64,000 nucleotides of DNA from Tethya wilhelma (lineage: Eukaryota > Porifera > Demospongiae > Tethyida > Tethyidae): NCBI GenBank assembly GCA_964030475.1, contig CAXIPT010000002.1:8836065-8900064 (forward strand). The letters are read 5' to 3'. Below the pieces are notes generated by a model. That model saw only the letters and a list, made by a program, of their open reading frames with translations. It did not search any database and was not told where the DNA came from. The position numbers were made by a program, and so were the translations under genes. Below are positions 1 to 9,632 of the stretch, piece by piece. Each line of letters starts with the position of its first letter. The stretch's first letter is position 1.

Positions 1-174
1 GTACTGCTCTCCATCTGGCCTCCTTTAGCCCTCATTGCATCTTCCCTTTTTTATGTTCTGAGATAATTCATTCTCCTCATAGCAATCATGCCAGTGTCAT
101 GTCTGATTTGCCAGCGTCAGTGAACGTACCCACAAATCTATACGCGCATGCGCCTTACAGCATGCATATTATAT

Positions 175-556
175 ACAAGTATAATAAAAATTTTATAAAA
201 ATGAGAAGTGTAGGAATGGGCAGTGCGGTAAAAAGCAATGAAACAAGGTAAGTCTCTGAATTTCGGCACATGACTACTTCATTTTCATGAGTCAATTGCA
301 AGTTTGAATTCCATCATTCAATGATAATTATCAGCCATTTGGCTCATGAGTCAATGCAAGCAATCACTTGATTAATTTAGATAAAGTAACAAGCATGTAG
401 ATCGAGTGTAGGTAGTACACAGTAGCGTATGAGAGTTGAGTACAAAAAATGAAGTAGTCATGTGCCGAAATTCAGAGACTTGCCTTGTTTCATTGCTTTT
501 TACCGCACTGCCCATTCCTACACTTCTCATTTTTATAAAATTTTTATTATACTTGT
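175..556. mobile_element. MITE-like element with ~110-bp inverted arms
   Basis: The left arm (175-285) and right arm (446-556) are almost perfect reverse complements, and about 160 bp of unrelated AT-rich sequence separates them. No transposase reading frame is present, so this looks like a non-autonomous foldback/MITE element. Relatives with the same arm sequence lie at 4031-4403, 5325-5403 and 7545-7650, so it is a family rather than a chance palindrome. Confidence 0.8.
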
Positions 557-1189
557 TCATTCACTTTTTTAAACACTAAAGTGCTCAATTGCATGGAAAG
601 AATCATATAGCAGAGACTAGTCAGTCTCTACAACAGAAATGTGCATTTGATGCGCATGCGCACTATATGCATGCAACCACGTGTTCTATTGACGACCTTT
701 GCCTACATAAAAGGCTAACTAAATTGACGACCTTTACCTACATTAAAAAGGCTAAATAAAAAGTACAGTATTTTATATCGAGAGTTTCAAAGCTGCCTAG
801 ATTTTGTTTGCTGCCTTTTCGCCAGCAAACGAGTCAAAAAGGACGTAGTGTGCATCAAATGAAGTCCCACTATATGGTCAAAGTTGGCTCAATGCCTTTT
901 GTTTGTCTGGAAATCGCGTTCAAGTAAGTCAGTTAGGAAGGAAGGAAGGAAGGGGAGAACAAAATTGCACTGTTGTGGCTTCTCGCCAGCGCTCTCTCCA
1001 GAGTGTTCCAGAAACTTTCTGCCAGTTTTCTTGGTTAATACAGTAAGCAAACTGTCTGGGGGAGGCTATTAAATGCATTTGAAGGCTTAGCTTTCTTTCC
1101 CTGAAAGTTTATAAGCATGAACATTTTGTATTGTGTCAATGGGACAGTCGGCCCATTCCTACTATACGTACTACCGTACGTATGATACT
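557..1189. repeat. Copy 1 of a ~620-bp dispersed repeat (second copy 5404-6012)
   Basis: This block matches 5404-6012 in the same orientation with scattered substitutions and small indels. Both copies begin directly after a right arm of the inverted-repeat element and end at a palindromic stretch rich in TACGTA (about 1158-1185 and 5990-6012). The arm and flank were therefore duplicated or moved together. It holds no convincing coding sequence. It lies directly upstream of the TIR gene and would form its promoter region. Confidence 0.75.
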
Positions 1190-1275
1190 AGGGAACGGCC
1201 CGCCCGGAGAAAGATCCCGTTGTAGCAAATTAACGGCTAAAGCCAACGGGATTTATTAATCGTACGAATGCCCAC

Positions 1276-2088
1276 ATGGATCTCTCAACTGTGCAGCCGA
1301 GAACCGTGCATGTTGAACGACGCCAGTACAACGTACAGATTAAGGAGAACTATGGGCTGGATGGAAGAACAGGATATTGGTGGTTAATCTTTACGTTTGA
1401 CTTTGCTCTTGAAAGAAGCATAGAAGTTCGTCTCACCAACTTCAAGCACGGTGATCGGAACGACTGGACTCTTGAGGTAACAAAATGTCGGTACTTAGGC
1501 ATAGAATCTAAAGATAACATGGCTTCATTTGACATGGTTGAAGAGTTTATTAACACAACAGAATTTGCCCGTTTGAACCGATGCGTAACCAGCAAGGAAA
1601 GCTTGTATACTTACCTAGAAACAAATGTAGTGCCTATTGTGACAAGAAAGATCAAGTACACAAAATTTAAGCCCCAGTTTCGATTCTTTCTCAGCCACAA
1701 GACAAAAGACAAACCAGTAATGCGTACATTTCAAAATGGGCTACAGTTTCTAGGCTATGATACTTGGCTCGATGAGGTGAACATGCCATTTGGCGCCAGC
1801 TTACAAGGAGCATTGAAGAGCTCAATTGATTCTTGTGATTGCTTGATAGCTTGGTTGACAGAAGAGTATTTTCAAAGCGACTACTGTAGAGCTGAACTTT
1901 TGTATGCTTACAAAGAGGGAAAGATTCTGCTTCTGTTTGGAGTCTATATGGACATCGCACATCACTTTACTGGTGATTTTGCCTTTGTGAAGGGTCTTGT
2001 AGTGTTTGATACAACAAAAGCATCCTTTTTTGAGATCTTGCATCGAATTGATGAGACGCTTTTTGAGTTTGAGAAATTACCTCTATAA
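1276..2088 (+). CDS. TIR-domain protein, single exon, 270 aa
   Basis: The C-terminal half (about residues 134-230) is a TIR domain. It starts at FRFFLSHKTKD, continues with TWLDEVNMPFG, and has the helix SDYCRAELLY. Glu207 sits where the catalytic glutamate of NAD-cleaving TIR domains (for example SARM1) is found. The TWLDE and FFLSH motifs look closer to the TIR_2/bacterial style than to Toll-receptor TIRs. The first ~130 residues form a domain I do not recognise. There is no signal peptide, membrane segment, death domain or LRR, so this should be a cytosolic adaptor or enzyme. The reading frame is intact from ATG to TAA without introns, unlike most neighbours. Enzyme activity is inferred from one residue and the fold. 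It could equally be a scaffold TIR. Confidence 0.8.
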   Translation: MDLSTVQPRTVHVERRQYNVQIKENYGLDGRTGYWWLIFTFDFALERSIEVRLTNFKHGDRNDWTLEVTKCRYLGIESKDNMASFDMVEEFINTTEFARLNRCVTSKESLYTYLETNVVPIVTRKIKYTKFKPQFRFFLSHKTKDKPVMRTFQNGLQFLGYDTWLDEVNMPFGASLQGALKSSIDSCDCLIAWLTEEYFQSDYCRAELLYAYKEGKILLLFGVYMDIAHHFTGDFAFVKGLVVFDTTKASFFEILHRIDETLFEFEKLPL

Positions 2089-3105
2089 TGGGAAACTTAC
2101 TGAAACTATATTGACTATGAAATAACATGATGAAACCTAAACACTAGCTGTTGCAATAACTTATTATTCATGTATTACACTATAATTATCATACTTAAGT
2201 GTTATTGTTATGTTGTATGATTCACAAACATTTCCACACACGATATTATGTTATCAATATAGTGTCACTTTATGATTGTTACATCAACCTATATAAGCAG
2301 TCATGCATGACCTAATAGTGTACTCAAAGATGCACTGGACTACACTTACATGTTTAAGTTACAGTTACTGTATTACGATACTATGCCAGTTAATTTGCCC
2401 AGCTCAGGTACTATTCACATCCTGTCACTATTCGAAGCAATTGTTGACAACTTATCAGTGTTATGATAGTTTCAATTTTGGTACTCCAAGGTATGCATTT
2501 ATCAAGACTTTACGATTCAAGAGGTGTATCACCATGGGCCACGGCCACTCCTGTAAGCTTTGGGCATGCTTTGAGTTTAATTTGTTGCTTTGAGAGATGG
2601 TGACGTTGTTGGGTTACAACTTGGGTATACCCTCAAAATCTGGAAACAATCCAATCGAAATGTAGAAACTGGAATGACCATGTCATCACTTTGTATGCGG
2701 ATAATGTACGATCTCGAACTCAGTAAAATCAGCAAATGGAAAAAGGGAGGAATATGCTGAATTAACAGAAGACTAAGAGGGGTGTAGTATTTTTGAGGGG
2801 GGAAATTTTGGCGGATTTCGTGGTGGGCAGGACTTCTTTCCACGATCGAATCCACTGAATTTTGTTAGGTAAGGGGTCGTCAAGCGTACAAATCGCGCGC
2901 GCGATGTCGATCGAACGTACGCGGCGCAAGTTAAATTCTGAGCATGCGCAAAAGTCAGGAATGTAACGATATTCATTGTGGTGAATTCAGTGCGAAATTA
3001 ATTCTTGTGACGTATGTTGAATGAAGTTGTTTATAAAGCAAGCAATTAATGAGCCATTCCTCCAGTTCTACAAGTACTATGAAAACAAACTAGCTGCTAA
3101 AGATT
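2089..3105. other. Intergenic region, no gene seen
   Basis: AT-rich sequence between the TIR gene and the formin start. The short open frames here have no recognisable domain or splice context. A GC-rich patch at about 2895-2945 with CGCGCG motifs may belong to the formin promoter, but I see no definable element. Confidence 0.5.
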
Positions 3106-4029
3106 ATGTCGCAGTGGATCAAAGCAAAGAACAAGTTGATAGAGAGTCCAGGGACCAGCCGTCGCAACACCTCAGCTGGTGAAGAGGACCAAGATGGAGG
3201 TAGACCACGGGGTGGTTCCTTTGGCTCTCTGGAAGGAGCCGACCCTGAGCTGTGTATCACGCTAATGGAGAAGCGTTTAAACTTCAACGGACTCAAGAAC
3301 CGACTGAAGAAAGCCGACCAGACATGGATGGAGCAATTTCTCGCTATCGGTGGACTCTCGGCTATCTTTGATGCTCTGCAAGTGCTTGGACAGAAAGGAT
3401 TTTCCAGCATAGCCGACGCTCTGAGACAGCTAGAGTGTGTTGGGTGCATCAAGGCTGTCATGAATAATAGATTCGGTCTGGAATTTATCATTCAGCAACC
3501 AGGCGAAGGGTTCGTGAAGAAACTAGCTCAAGGTACGAAGCCATAATACCTACTGGGATTTCTGAGAGTGGGTGTGTGTACTACAGTCAATAGAAAAATG
3601 GTTTGTGGTTACAATGGGGAGTGTTGGTAATAGACTGGGACTGTTTATACAACACCAAAGAGTACAGCAATTTTTAGCAGATGATTACAATTGACACCTT
3701 CACCTGTTAATGCAGTCCTGGACACAAACAATGGGCTAGTCAAAACCCAAGTCTTTGAGTTGCTGAGTGCTCTGTGTATCTATTCTGATGAGGGATACAA
3801 GTTAGCGCTGGATGCTCTTGATGACTACAAGGTATGTACAGATATCAATTGATATACACAACCTCTTTACCGATATTAATTTTGTAATCATTTCAGCGTA
3901 CCAAGAGTCAGCGATATCGTTTCAGTTTGCTCATCAATGAGTTGAAAGCTTCCGAGACACAAGAATATTCTGCCTGTGTGCTTGCCTTCATAAATTGCAT
4001 CCTTGGAGGAGCTGCTGACCTGAACCAAN
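3106..4029 (+). CDS. INF2: INF2-type formin, N-terminal part (GBD/FH3), cut by a gap
   Basis: Three exons read in phase: 3106-3532, 3716-3831 and 3897-4029. The last runs into the N at 4030. The translation gives the armadillo-type GBD/FH3 regulatory region of diaphanous-related formins: [20 protein letters not shown], then [20 protein letters not shown], then [19 protein letters not shown], then [19 protein letters not shown]. In the family this region binds the C-terminal DAD and keeps the actin nucleator inactive. The start is the first in-frame ATG and is followed by a serine/glycine-rich leader of about 40 residues. The end of FH3, FH1 and most of FH2 are absent. The C-terminal part of apparently the same gene lies at 9633-13910 on the same strand. 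Confidence 0.8.
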
Positions 4030-4030
4030 T
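4030..4030. other. Assembly gap (single N)
   Basis: The N falls inside a formin exon, and the sequence jumps directly into an inverted-repeat element arm. The join is therefore between contigs and not biological. Confidence 0.9.
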
Positions 4031-4403
4031 GTAGGAATGGGTAGTGCTGTAAAAAGTATTGGAACAAGGAATGGTCTCAATTTCGGCACATGACTACTTC
4101 ATTTTTTGTACCCAGGTCTGGGCTAGTAATCTAATCCTGCCAGCTATGCTTTATCCAACTTTTTAGCAGAATGGCAAGAATTTGAACCATTACATTTAAC
4201 GGGATAAAATGTGATATTCAAGTACAGATCGTTCTTTAAAGCATTATAATAATTATTTTAACTTTATAACAATTAGCTATGAGGGATCAAAACTGAAAAT
4301 GAAGTAGTCATGTGCCGAAATTGAGACCATTCCTTGTTCCAATACTTTTTACAGCACTACCCATTCCTACACTGCTTATTTTTTAAAAATTTTTACTACT
4401 TGT
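4031..4403. mobile_element. MITE-like inverted-repeat element, left end truncated by gap
   Basis: Arms at 4031-4117 and about 4297-4403 are reverse complements of each other and homologous to the arms of the element at 175-556. The outer part of the left arm is missing at the N. The central spacer differs from the first copy, as expected for a MITE family whose arms are conserved by their mobility. Confidence 0.75.
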
Positions 4404-5204
4404 ATTATATAGTCCTATAGTATGCATGGTGGCTATGGTTAAGTTTTTTTTTTTTTTTGTCAAAGTTGACAGAAAACTTCTGCATGCTCCATTGTTAAAA
4501 GCAGTAAGTCATATTATGATCCAATATGCATCCTTCTGTTACAGCCTGACCAGTATTATAGCAAAGTCTATCTTTGGATGCTACAATCATTTGGAACTCG
4601 AGAGATCAGTTGATATTGATCTAAATCTTAGTTAGCTATAGTGACTTATTGGGAGCCTTTGATATGCATGATATTAATTTTCTCAGCATGTTTGAAGTTG
4701 ATCTCAGTGTTATTGTGGACGCAATTAGGACAGTTCAATATCTGAAGGTTGAATGACAGAAAGAAAAGGGATTAAAGTTTCTCAAACGGCCAGCTTCACA
4801 ACACATCATAATTTACATGCATGTGCATGCCCACTCCTCCCTAACAACATCTTGTCAACTTGTATGTATGTGCGCGTATCCATATCGCATAATAATTATT
4901 ATCACTTAACTCATAAATTTCTCCAATAATTCAGAATCTGTAAAAATTAAGAGCTTAAAATTAAACTTTGTAATTTGAAAACTCAGTGCCACAAAATTAA
5001 GCAATCATGTTTTAGTCTAGAGTGTGGACTACTAAGACTACAAGTATAATATTATAGAAAAATTAAAATTCTTGTGCCACTACAAAAAGATTAAAAAAAC
5101 AAAACAAAACAAAAAACCCCCTCAATTACCTACCAGCTGAAGTTGTTCAAATTAAGAGCAAATTGTATAGCTTTTAAGGCAGTAGCTTAATATTATTGTT
5201 ATTT
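4404..5204. other. Non-coding contig sequence between repeats
   Basis: Very AT-rich sequence with no recognisable exon. Its last part (about 5020-5204) resembles 8770-8934, the 3' flank of the related coiled-coil fragment, so it is probably the 3' UTR or flank of that gene family. Confidence 0.4.
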
Positions 5205-5323
5205 TTAAATAAACCTTTGCTTTCTCTCATTCTTGATCGATTCAACAATGGATTGAATTCGCTTCACCTGATTCAGTGTGTCCACCGTTTCCTCCCAACC
5301 TGGTGCCTTCTTCTCCTCTTCTT
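5205..5323 (-). pseudogene. C-terminal scrap of a coiled-coil protein, cut by a gap
   Basis: Read on the minus strand this encodes a charged C-terminus ending in QNERKQRFI-like sequence and a stop at 5205-5207. It is homologous to 8935-9050. The N at 5324 truncates it. I do not recognise the protein. It is annotated separately because it shows that this gene family has at least two copies here. Confidence 0.5.
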
Positions 5324-5324
5324 N

Positions 5325-5403
5325 CCCAGCCTTGTTTCCTTTCTTTTTGCAGCACTGCCCATTCCTACACTGCTAATTTTTATGAAATTTTTACTATACT
5401 TGT
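5325..5403. mobile_element. Right arm of the MITE-like element
   Basis: About 60 bp (5345-5403) match the outer right arm of the element at 175-556. The left arm is lost at the gap at 5324. Confidence 0.65.
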
Positions 5404-6012
5404 TTGTTCACTTTTTCCAACACTAAGGTGCTCAACTGCAATGGAGTATAAGCTATCAGAGACTGGTCAGTCTCTACAAAAAGCATGAGCTACTGCTTTC
5501 AAGTACACTGGATGCGCATGCGCATTATATGCATGCAAACCACGTGGTCTGTTGACGACCTTTACCTACATCAAGATGGCTACATGCAAGTACAGTATTT
5601 TATATCAGAGTTTTTAAAATGCCTAGATTTTGTTTGTTATATAGCTTTTAGGCACCAAGCGAGTATAAAAGGACGTAGTTCGGATGAAGTCAAGTTGCAC
5701 TGTACAGTTAAAGCTGGCTGAATGCTTTTTGTTTGTCTGGAAATCGCGTTCAAGTTTGTCAGTTAGGAAGGAAGAAGAAAACAAAATTGCACTGTTCTGG
5801 CTTCCCGCCAGCGCTCTCTCCAGTGTGCTCTAGAAAGTTTCTGTGAGTTTTGTTGATGCATGCACTTAGAAAACTATCCAAGGGAAGCTTTAATCCATGT
5901 CTGAAGCCTTAGCTGTCATTCTCTGAAAGTTTATGAGCATCATGTAAACATTTTGTATTGTGTCTATGGGACAGTCGGCCCATTCCTACTATACGTACTA
6001 CCGTACGTATGA
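5404..6012. repeat. Copy 2 of the ~620-bp dispersed repeat (copy 1 at 557-1189)
   Basis: Collinear with 557-1189, including the paired motifs around AGAGACTGGTCAGTCTCT, the GCATGCGCAT run, and the terminal TACGTA palindrome. It directly precedes the first visible T-box exon, just as copy 1 precedes the TIR gene. Confidence 0.75.
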
Positions 6013-6114
6013 TTATTATCACGCAAACACACACCACATTTATAAGATAGTAATAATATTAACACTGTAACTTAGTGAGAAGTTTAACTCTCTCTCTTAA
6101 TATTAATCTTACAG

Positions 6115-8321
6115 AAGATTATTCCCAGCCATTAAGATCAATGTGTCTGGTCTGGAACCTGACGATAAGTACGTCATTGTCATGGATATCATTCCCGTTG
6201 GAGACGGCAGATACAAGTTCCATGATTCAGAATGGGTGGTTACAGGGAAGGCGGAGCCTATCAAGGAAAACCGATTGTACATACATCCTGACAGTCCAGC
6301 TCTAGGGAGTGTCTGGGAAAAGCAACTCATCACCTTTCATAAGTGCAAGATCACCAACAATCATTTGGACCAACTAGGATATGTAAGCCATTAAAGCTAT
6401 AGCCTTTATAGTTTTGAGACCTATGCTACATTGTTTATAGCTTCATACAGCTCATTTACAAATGTTATATGTTTGACAAGAGACCCTGCAAAACTTTCTC
6501 GCGATACAGTATAAAATTTAATATTATTGGAAAATTTTGGTACAAATTAATCTGCAGTTAATATTGAACTCAGTGCACAAGTACCAACCAAGGATACACA
6601 TTGTCAAAAACAATGAAAACCAAACCTTTTCCATGGAGAAAGATCCCAAGTTCAGCACTCACATCTTTCCTGAGACTCAGTTCATGGCTGTTACTGCTTA
6701 CCATAATCAAAAGGTATGAACTGAGTGTTGAAATCATGCACTCTTGATCATCAAGTTTATCTCATAATTCTTGTTGTATGCTGTTTTAATTTCTTGACAT
6801 GTTGGTTTTCACAGTTGACTCGTCTTAAAATAAACTACAACCCATTTGCCAAAGGTTTTGGAGGCTCACAACTGTGTGACACAAGAAGGTAAGCTTTAAT
6901 TGAGTACATGTACTGCATGGTCACCATTTTAATTGTGCTCGCCAGCCTGGCAGGTAATCTTTACAATAATGATCACAGGGCCATATAGGCACTTCATGAA
7001 CAACTAGCTGTATACTTGCAAATATTAAATGTCAAGCAGCCACTTCCTATAAATTAAATACATAAAATTACATTACATGACATCGTGTGATTGCTGTTTA
7101 TTTTTATTTTTAATTACCAGGCAATACAATTAAATTAATGCAAAGCTGCAAAACACATTAATTTTTAGCCCAAAGAAAATATACTTGGGTTACACAATCA
7201 TAGTATGTATGAGTATACTAATGACCGGTATTCATTTTTCCGTGTGTTGTCTAACATGCAGAGATACCACAAATCAGGAACACTCAAAGTCCACGACCAG
7301 TTCCACCTCCTCCCCACCTCCCTTTGATACTGGACCAACGTTTGGCAGCTCTAGCAGCTCCATTTGGCCACAGTCGGAACCCTACCAGTATGGACAGCAA
7401 ATTACTTCTAGATTAGCAGGTAAGATCGATGTGCACATAAATTATGCATGCATGAAGACTGCATGTATCAGCTGGCTAAATAATTATATAGCTCCCACAT
7501 AAGCTTGCAGCATGATATTGCATGGTGGCTACTTGAAATTTGCGACTCAAAGCTACAGTGCTGAAATTGACTTGCCTCATTAATTTCACCACTGTTATAG
7601 CATTGCCCATTCCTACACTGCTTATTTGTACAGAATTTTTACTACTTGTAAGATTATGCATGCATGATTATGTAGAATAATTTACTAATGCACACATGCA
7701 CCCACATTTTCCTATAATTTAAGTTGTAGTTACATACTGTGAAGAAAAAATTCCCTGCATGCAGTATTACAGGATAATAATTATATAATTCGCCACTGTC
7801 ATCATCACACACTCACACATGCACCATATATACCATCACTCAATGGACATACTACACGTACCTCTATAGGTCCTCCCCAACCAGCTCACCTCCTCTATCC
7901 AGAGACATCGACCATCACCTACCAACCAAGCCAGCTCAGATATGGACAGTACCCCCGGGCCGGCCTCTCAACGACCACCACATCGGGTCCTCTCCAAACG
8001 TTGACCCACCATCCCTCTCAGACAAGTCTCTCGCACTACGTAGCGACAAACCCCTTAGCACCTCAGTCGTTCCAACCAAGAGGGTTACAGTATGGACGAG
8101 TCAGTCTACCGCCATTTCAAGCTGTGCAAGGGACGTACGTTACCCAACCGGTACAGTTATATGCCCAGCAACCATTGCAGCCTGTGAATTTCCCAGCTCC
8201 ACCTATATGCACTGCACACGATTCATTCTCTTCACCTCAAACTCAGTCACAACCACCTGTATATACACAGTCGACCCCTCCAAGTACTCAGCACCAATTG
8301 AACTCACCAAACTTCCCATAG
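6115..8321 (+). CDS. T-box transcription factor, Tbx4/5-like, 5' exon missing
   Basis: Five exons are in phase: 6115-6382, 6558-6713, 6815-6888, 7262-7419 and 7870-8321 (stop TAG). The T-box is nearly complete from [13 protein letters not shown], through [21 protein letters not shown] and [16 protein letters not shown], to [16 protein letters not shown] and NPFAKGFGG. The combination of [16 protein letters not shown] and [11 protein letters not shown] is closest in my memory to Tbx4/5 among the Tbx2/3/4/5 group. T-box proteins bind TCACACCT-type DNA sites as nuclear regulators. The C-terminal ~230 residues are rich in Ser, Pro, Gln and Tyr and may be an activation region. The exon carrying the start codon and the first T-box strand (the LWxxF/EMIVTKxGR part) is not found upstream. 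It was probably lost at the gap at 5324. Family assignment is firm; subfamily is tentative. Confidence 0.85.
7545..7650. mobile_element. Degenerate solo arm of the MITE-like element
   Basis: Within T-box intron 4, about 100 bp resemble the right arm of the element at 175-556, including its outer end GCCCATTCCTACACTGCTTA. No matching left arm is visible nearby. Confidence 0.55.
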
Positions 8322-8934
8322 GGCCTTTATGTTAGTTTTTTTGTGTGTGTGTGTGTGCGTGTGTGTGTGTGTGATTGTTTAACCTTTGACCTGATTATGT
8401 ATGTGTACGATGTGCTGTGTTGTGTGTTTGTATCTTTATACTTAGTCTAGACTTAGCTTTGCATGCAATATAACTGCATGATCATGCTGTAAAGGTCTTT
8501 GGAAGCATCCATGGCCCTATACCACTGTATTATGCAAAGGACAAAGATTTTCAAGAGTTTTCTCAAATTAAATTAATAATAATATTATTATAGTCTGCTT
8601 CTGATGACAACATAGTTGTATATACATGCATATTAATTATGTGCCCACCTCTCCCAACATCAAGTCAATTGATTAATTAACCTATTATGTGCACACAAGT
8701 ATATCCTTCAGTTGAGAATGTATACTATACGCACATGTGACAATAATTAAATTAATACTAAGACAGCTAGTAAGACTACTATATAGTAAGACTATTATAA
8801 AAATCTTAGTATTACAATAAAAATTATAATGCTTTGTGCAATTACATAAAACAATTTCCTAATGAGCTCAAGGTTGTTCTTAGTAAGAGAAAATTGTAGC
8901 TTTTAAAAGACAATAGCTTAATTTGGCTTTAACT
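8322..8934. other. 3' flank of the T-box gene, no gene seen
   Basis: Contains a short GT microsatellite at about 8340-8372 and AT-rich sequence. The end (8770-8934) resembles 5020-5204 and is the probable 3' UTR of the minus-strand coiled-coil fragment. Confidence 0.4.
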
Positions 8935-9349
8935 TCAAATAAACCTTTGCTTTCTCTCATTCTGGATCGATTCAACAGTGGATTGAATTCGTTTCACCTG
9001 ATTCAGTGTGTCCACCGTTTCCTCCCAACCTGGCGCTTTCTTCTCCTCTTCTTCTTTGATTCGTCTGTCAACATCATGAACATCCTTCATGACTGCCAGC
9101 AGTTTGGCTTGTTTCTTTGTTGTCTCCAGGTAGTTGACGCGTTCCAGCTATCCTTCTTTTGCTTGTCTCTTCTCAGAGTTGATGAGCAGCTGGATGTACT
9201 CCACTTGTGTGAGTGGGTTGGGCTTGAGGGCTATTTCATCCAGCCTCATTAGACAGAGTCGAGATTCATCAATGATTTCGTGTAGTTGTGCATGTGCTTC
9301 TTCTAGTTGACGCTGATGACTAGCCACCATTTCTTCCAAGGCCTTTTTT
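8935..9349 (-). pseudogene. Coiled-coil protein C-terminus with an in-frame stop
   Basis: On the minus strand one frame encodes about 135 residues of heptad-like, Glu/Lys/Gln-rich sequence. It runs from EEMVASHQRQLEEAHAQLHE, through TQVEYIQLLINSEKRQAKEG, to a TAG at 9148-9150. It then continues in the same frame through LERVNYLETTKKQAKLLAVM to a natural stop at 8935-8937. The downstream part stays coherent, which indicates a single nonsense change or base error rather than a true end. The 5' side is cut by the N at 9365. A diverged partial copy is at 5205-5323. I do not recognise the family. Confidence 0.5.
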
Positions 9350-9364
9350 CCAGTGGAGGAACTC

Positions 9365-9365
9365 C
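9365..9365. other. Assembly gap (single N)
   Basis: Joins the contig with the T-box gene and coiled-coil fragment to the contig with the formin C-terminal exons. Neither flank continues across it. Confidence 0.85.
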
Positions 9366-9632
9366 NCTACCTGGGATTCAAGCCTTAGCTGTATGTATAG
9401 GTCTTTTGAAATCTGGTCCAATACTCTTACCATTGAACTACTAGGATTCGTGACTTGTTATTATGACATATCCTCATTAGTTCCGCATTCCTGTTGCATG
9501 TACGCCATGTCCATTTACCAGCCCATCAATTCCTGCATGTAGGATTAATATATGTACTACTGTGCAAGTTGAAGTAGAGCTTTGATTCTGTCATCCTGTC
9601 ATTTTATGGTGGTGTGTTCTCTTGTCTTGTAG

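Noticed and set aside
6115..8321. T-box gene as a genuine nested gene in a formin intron
   Set aside because: Three Ns, missing formin FH1/FH2 and a missing T-box 5' exon make mis-scaffolding far more likely.
9367..9452. tRNA-like sequence on the minus strand (AGTTCAATGGTAAGAGT and TTGAATCCCAGG motifs)
   Set aside because: D-arm and T-arm motifs are present, but I could not fold a convincing acceptor or anticodon stem, and it abuts a gap. It may be a tRNA relic or SINE head, but support is too weak to annotate.
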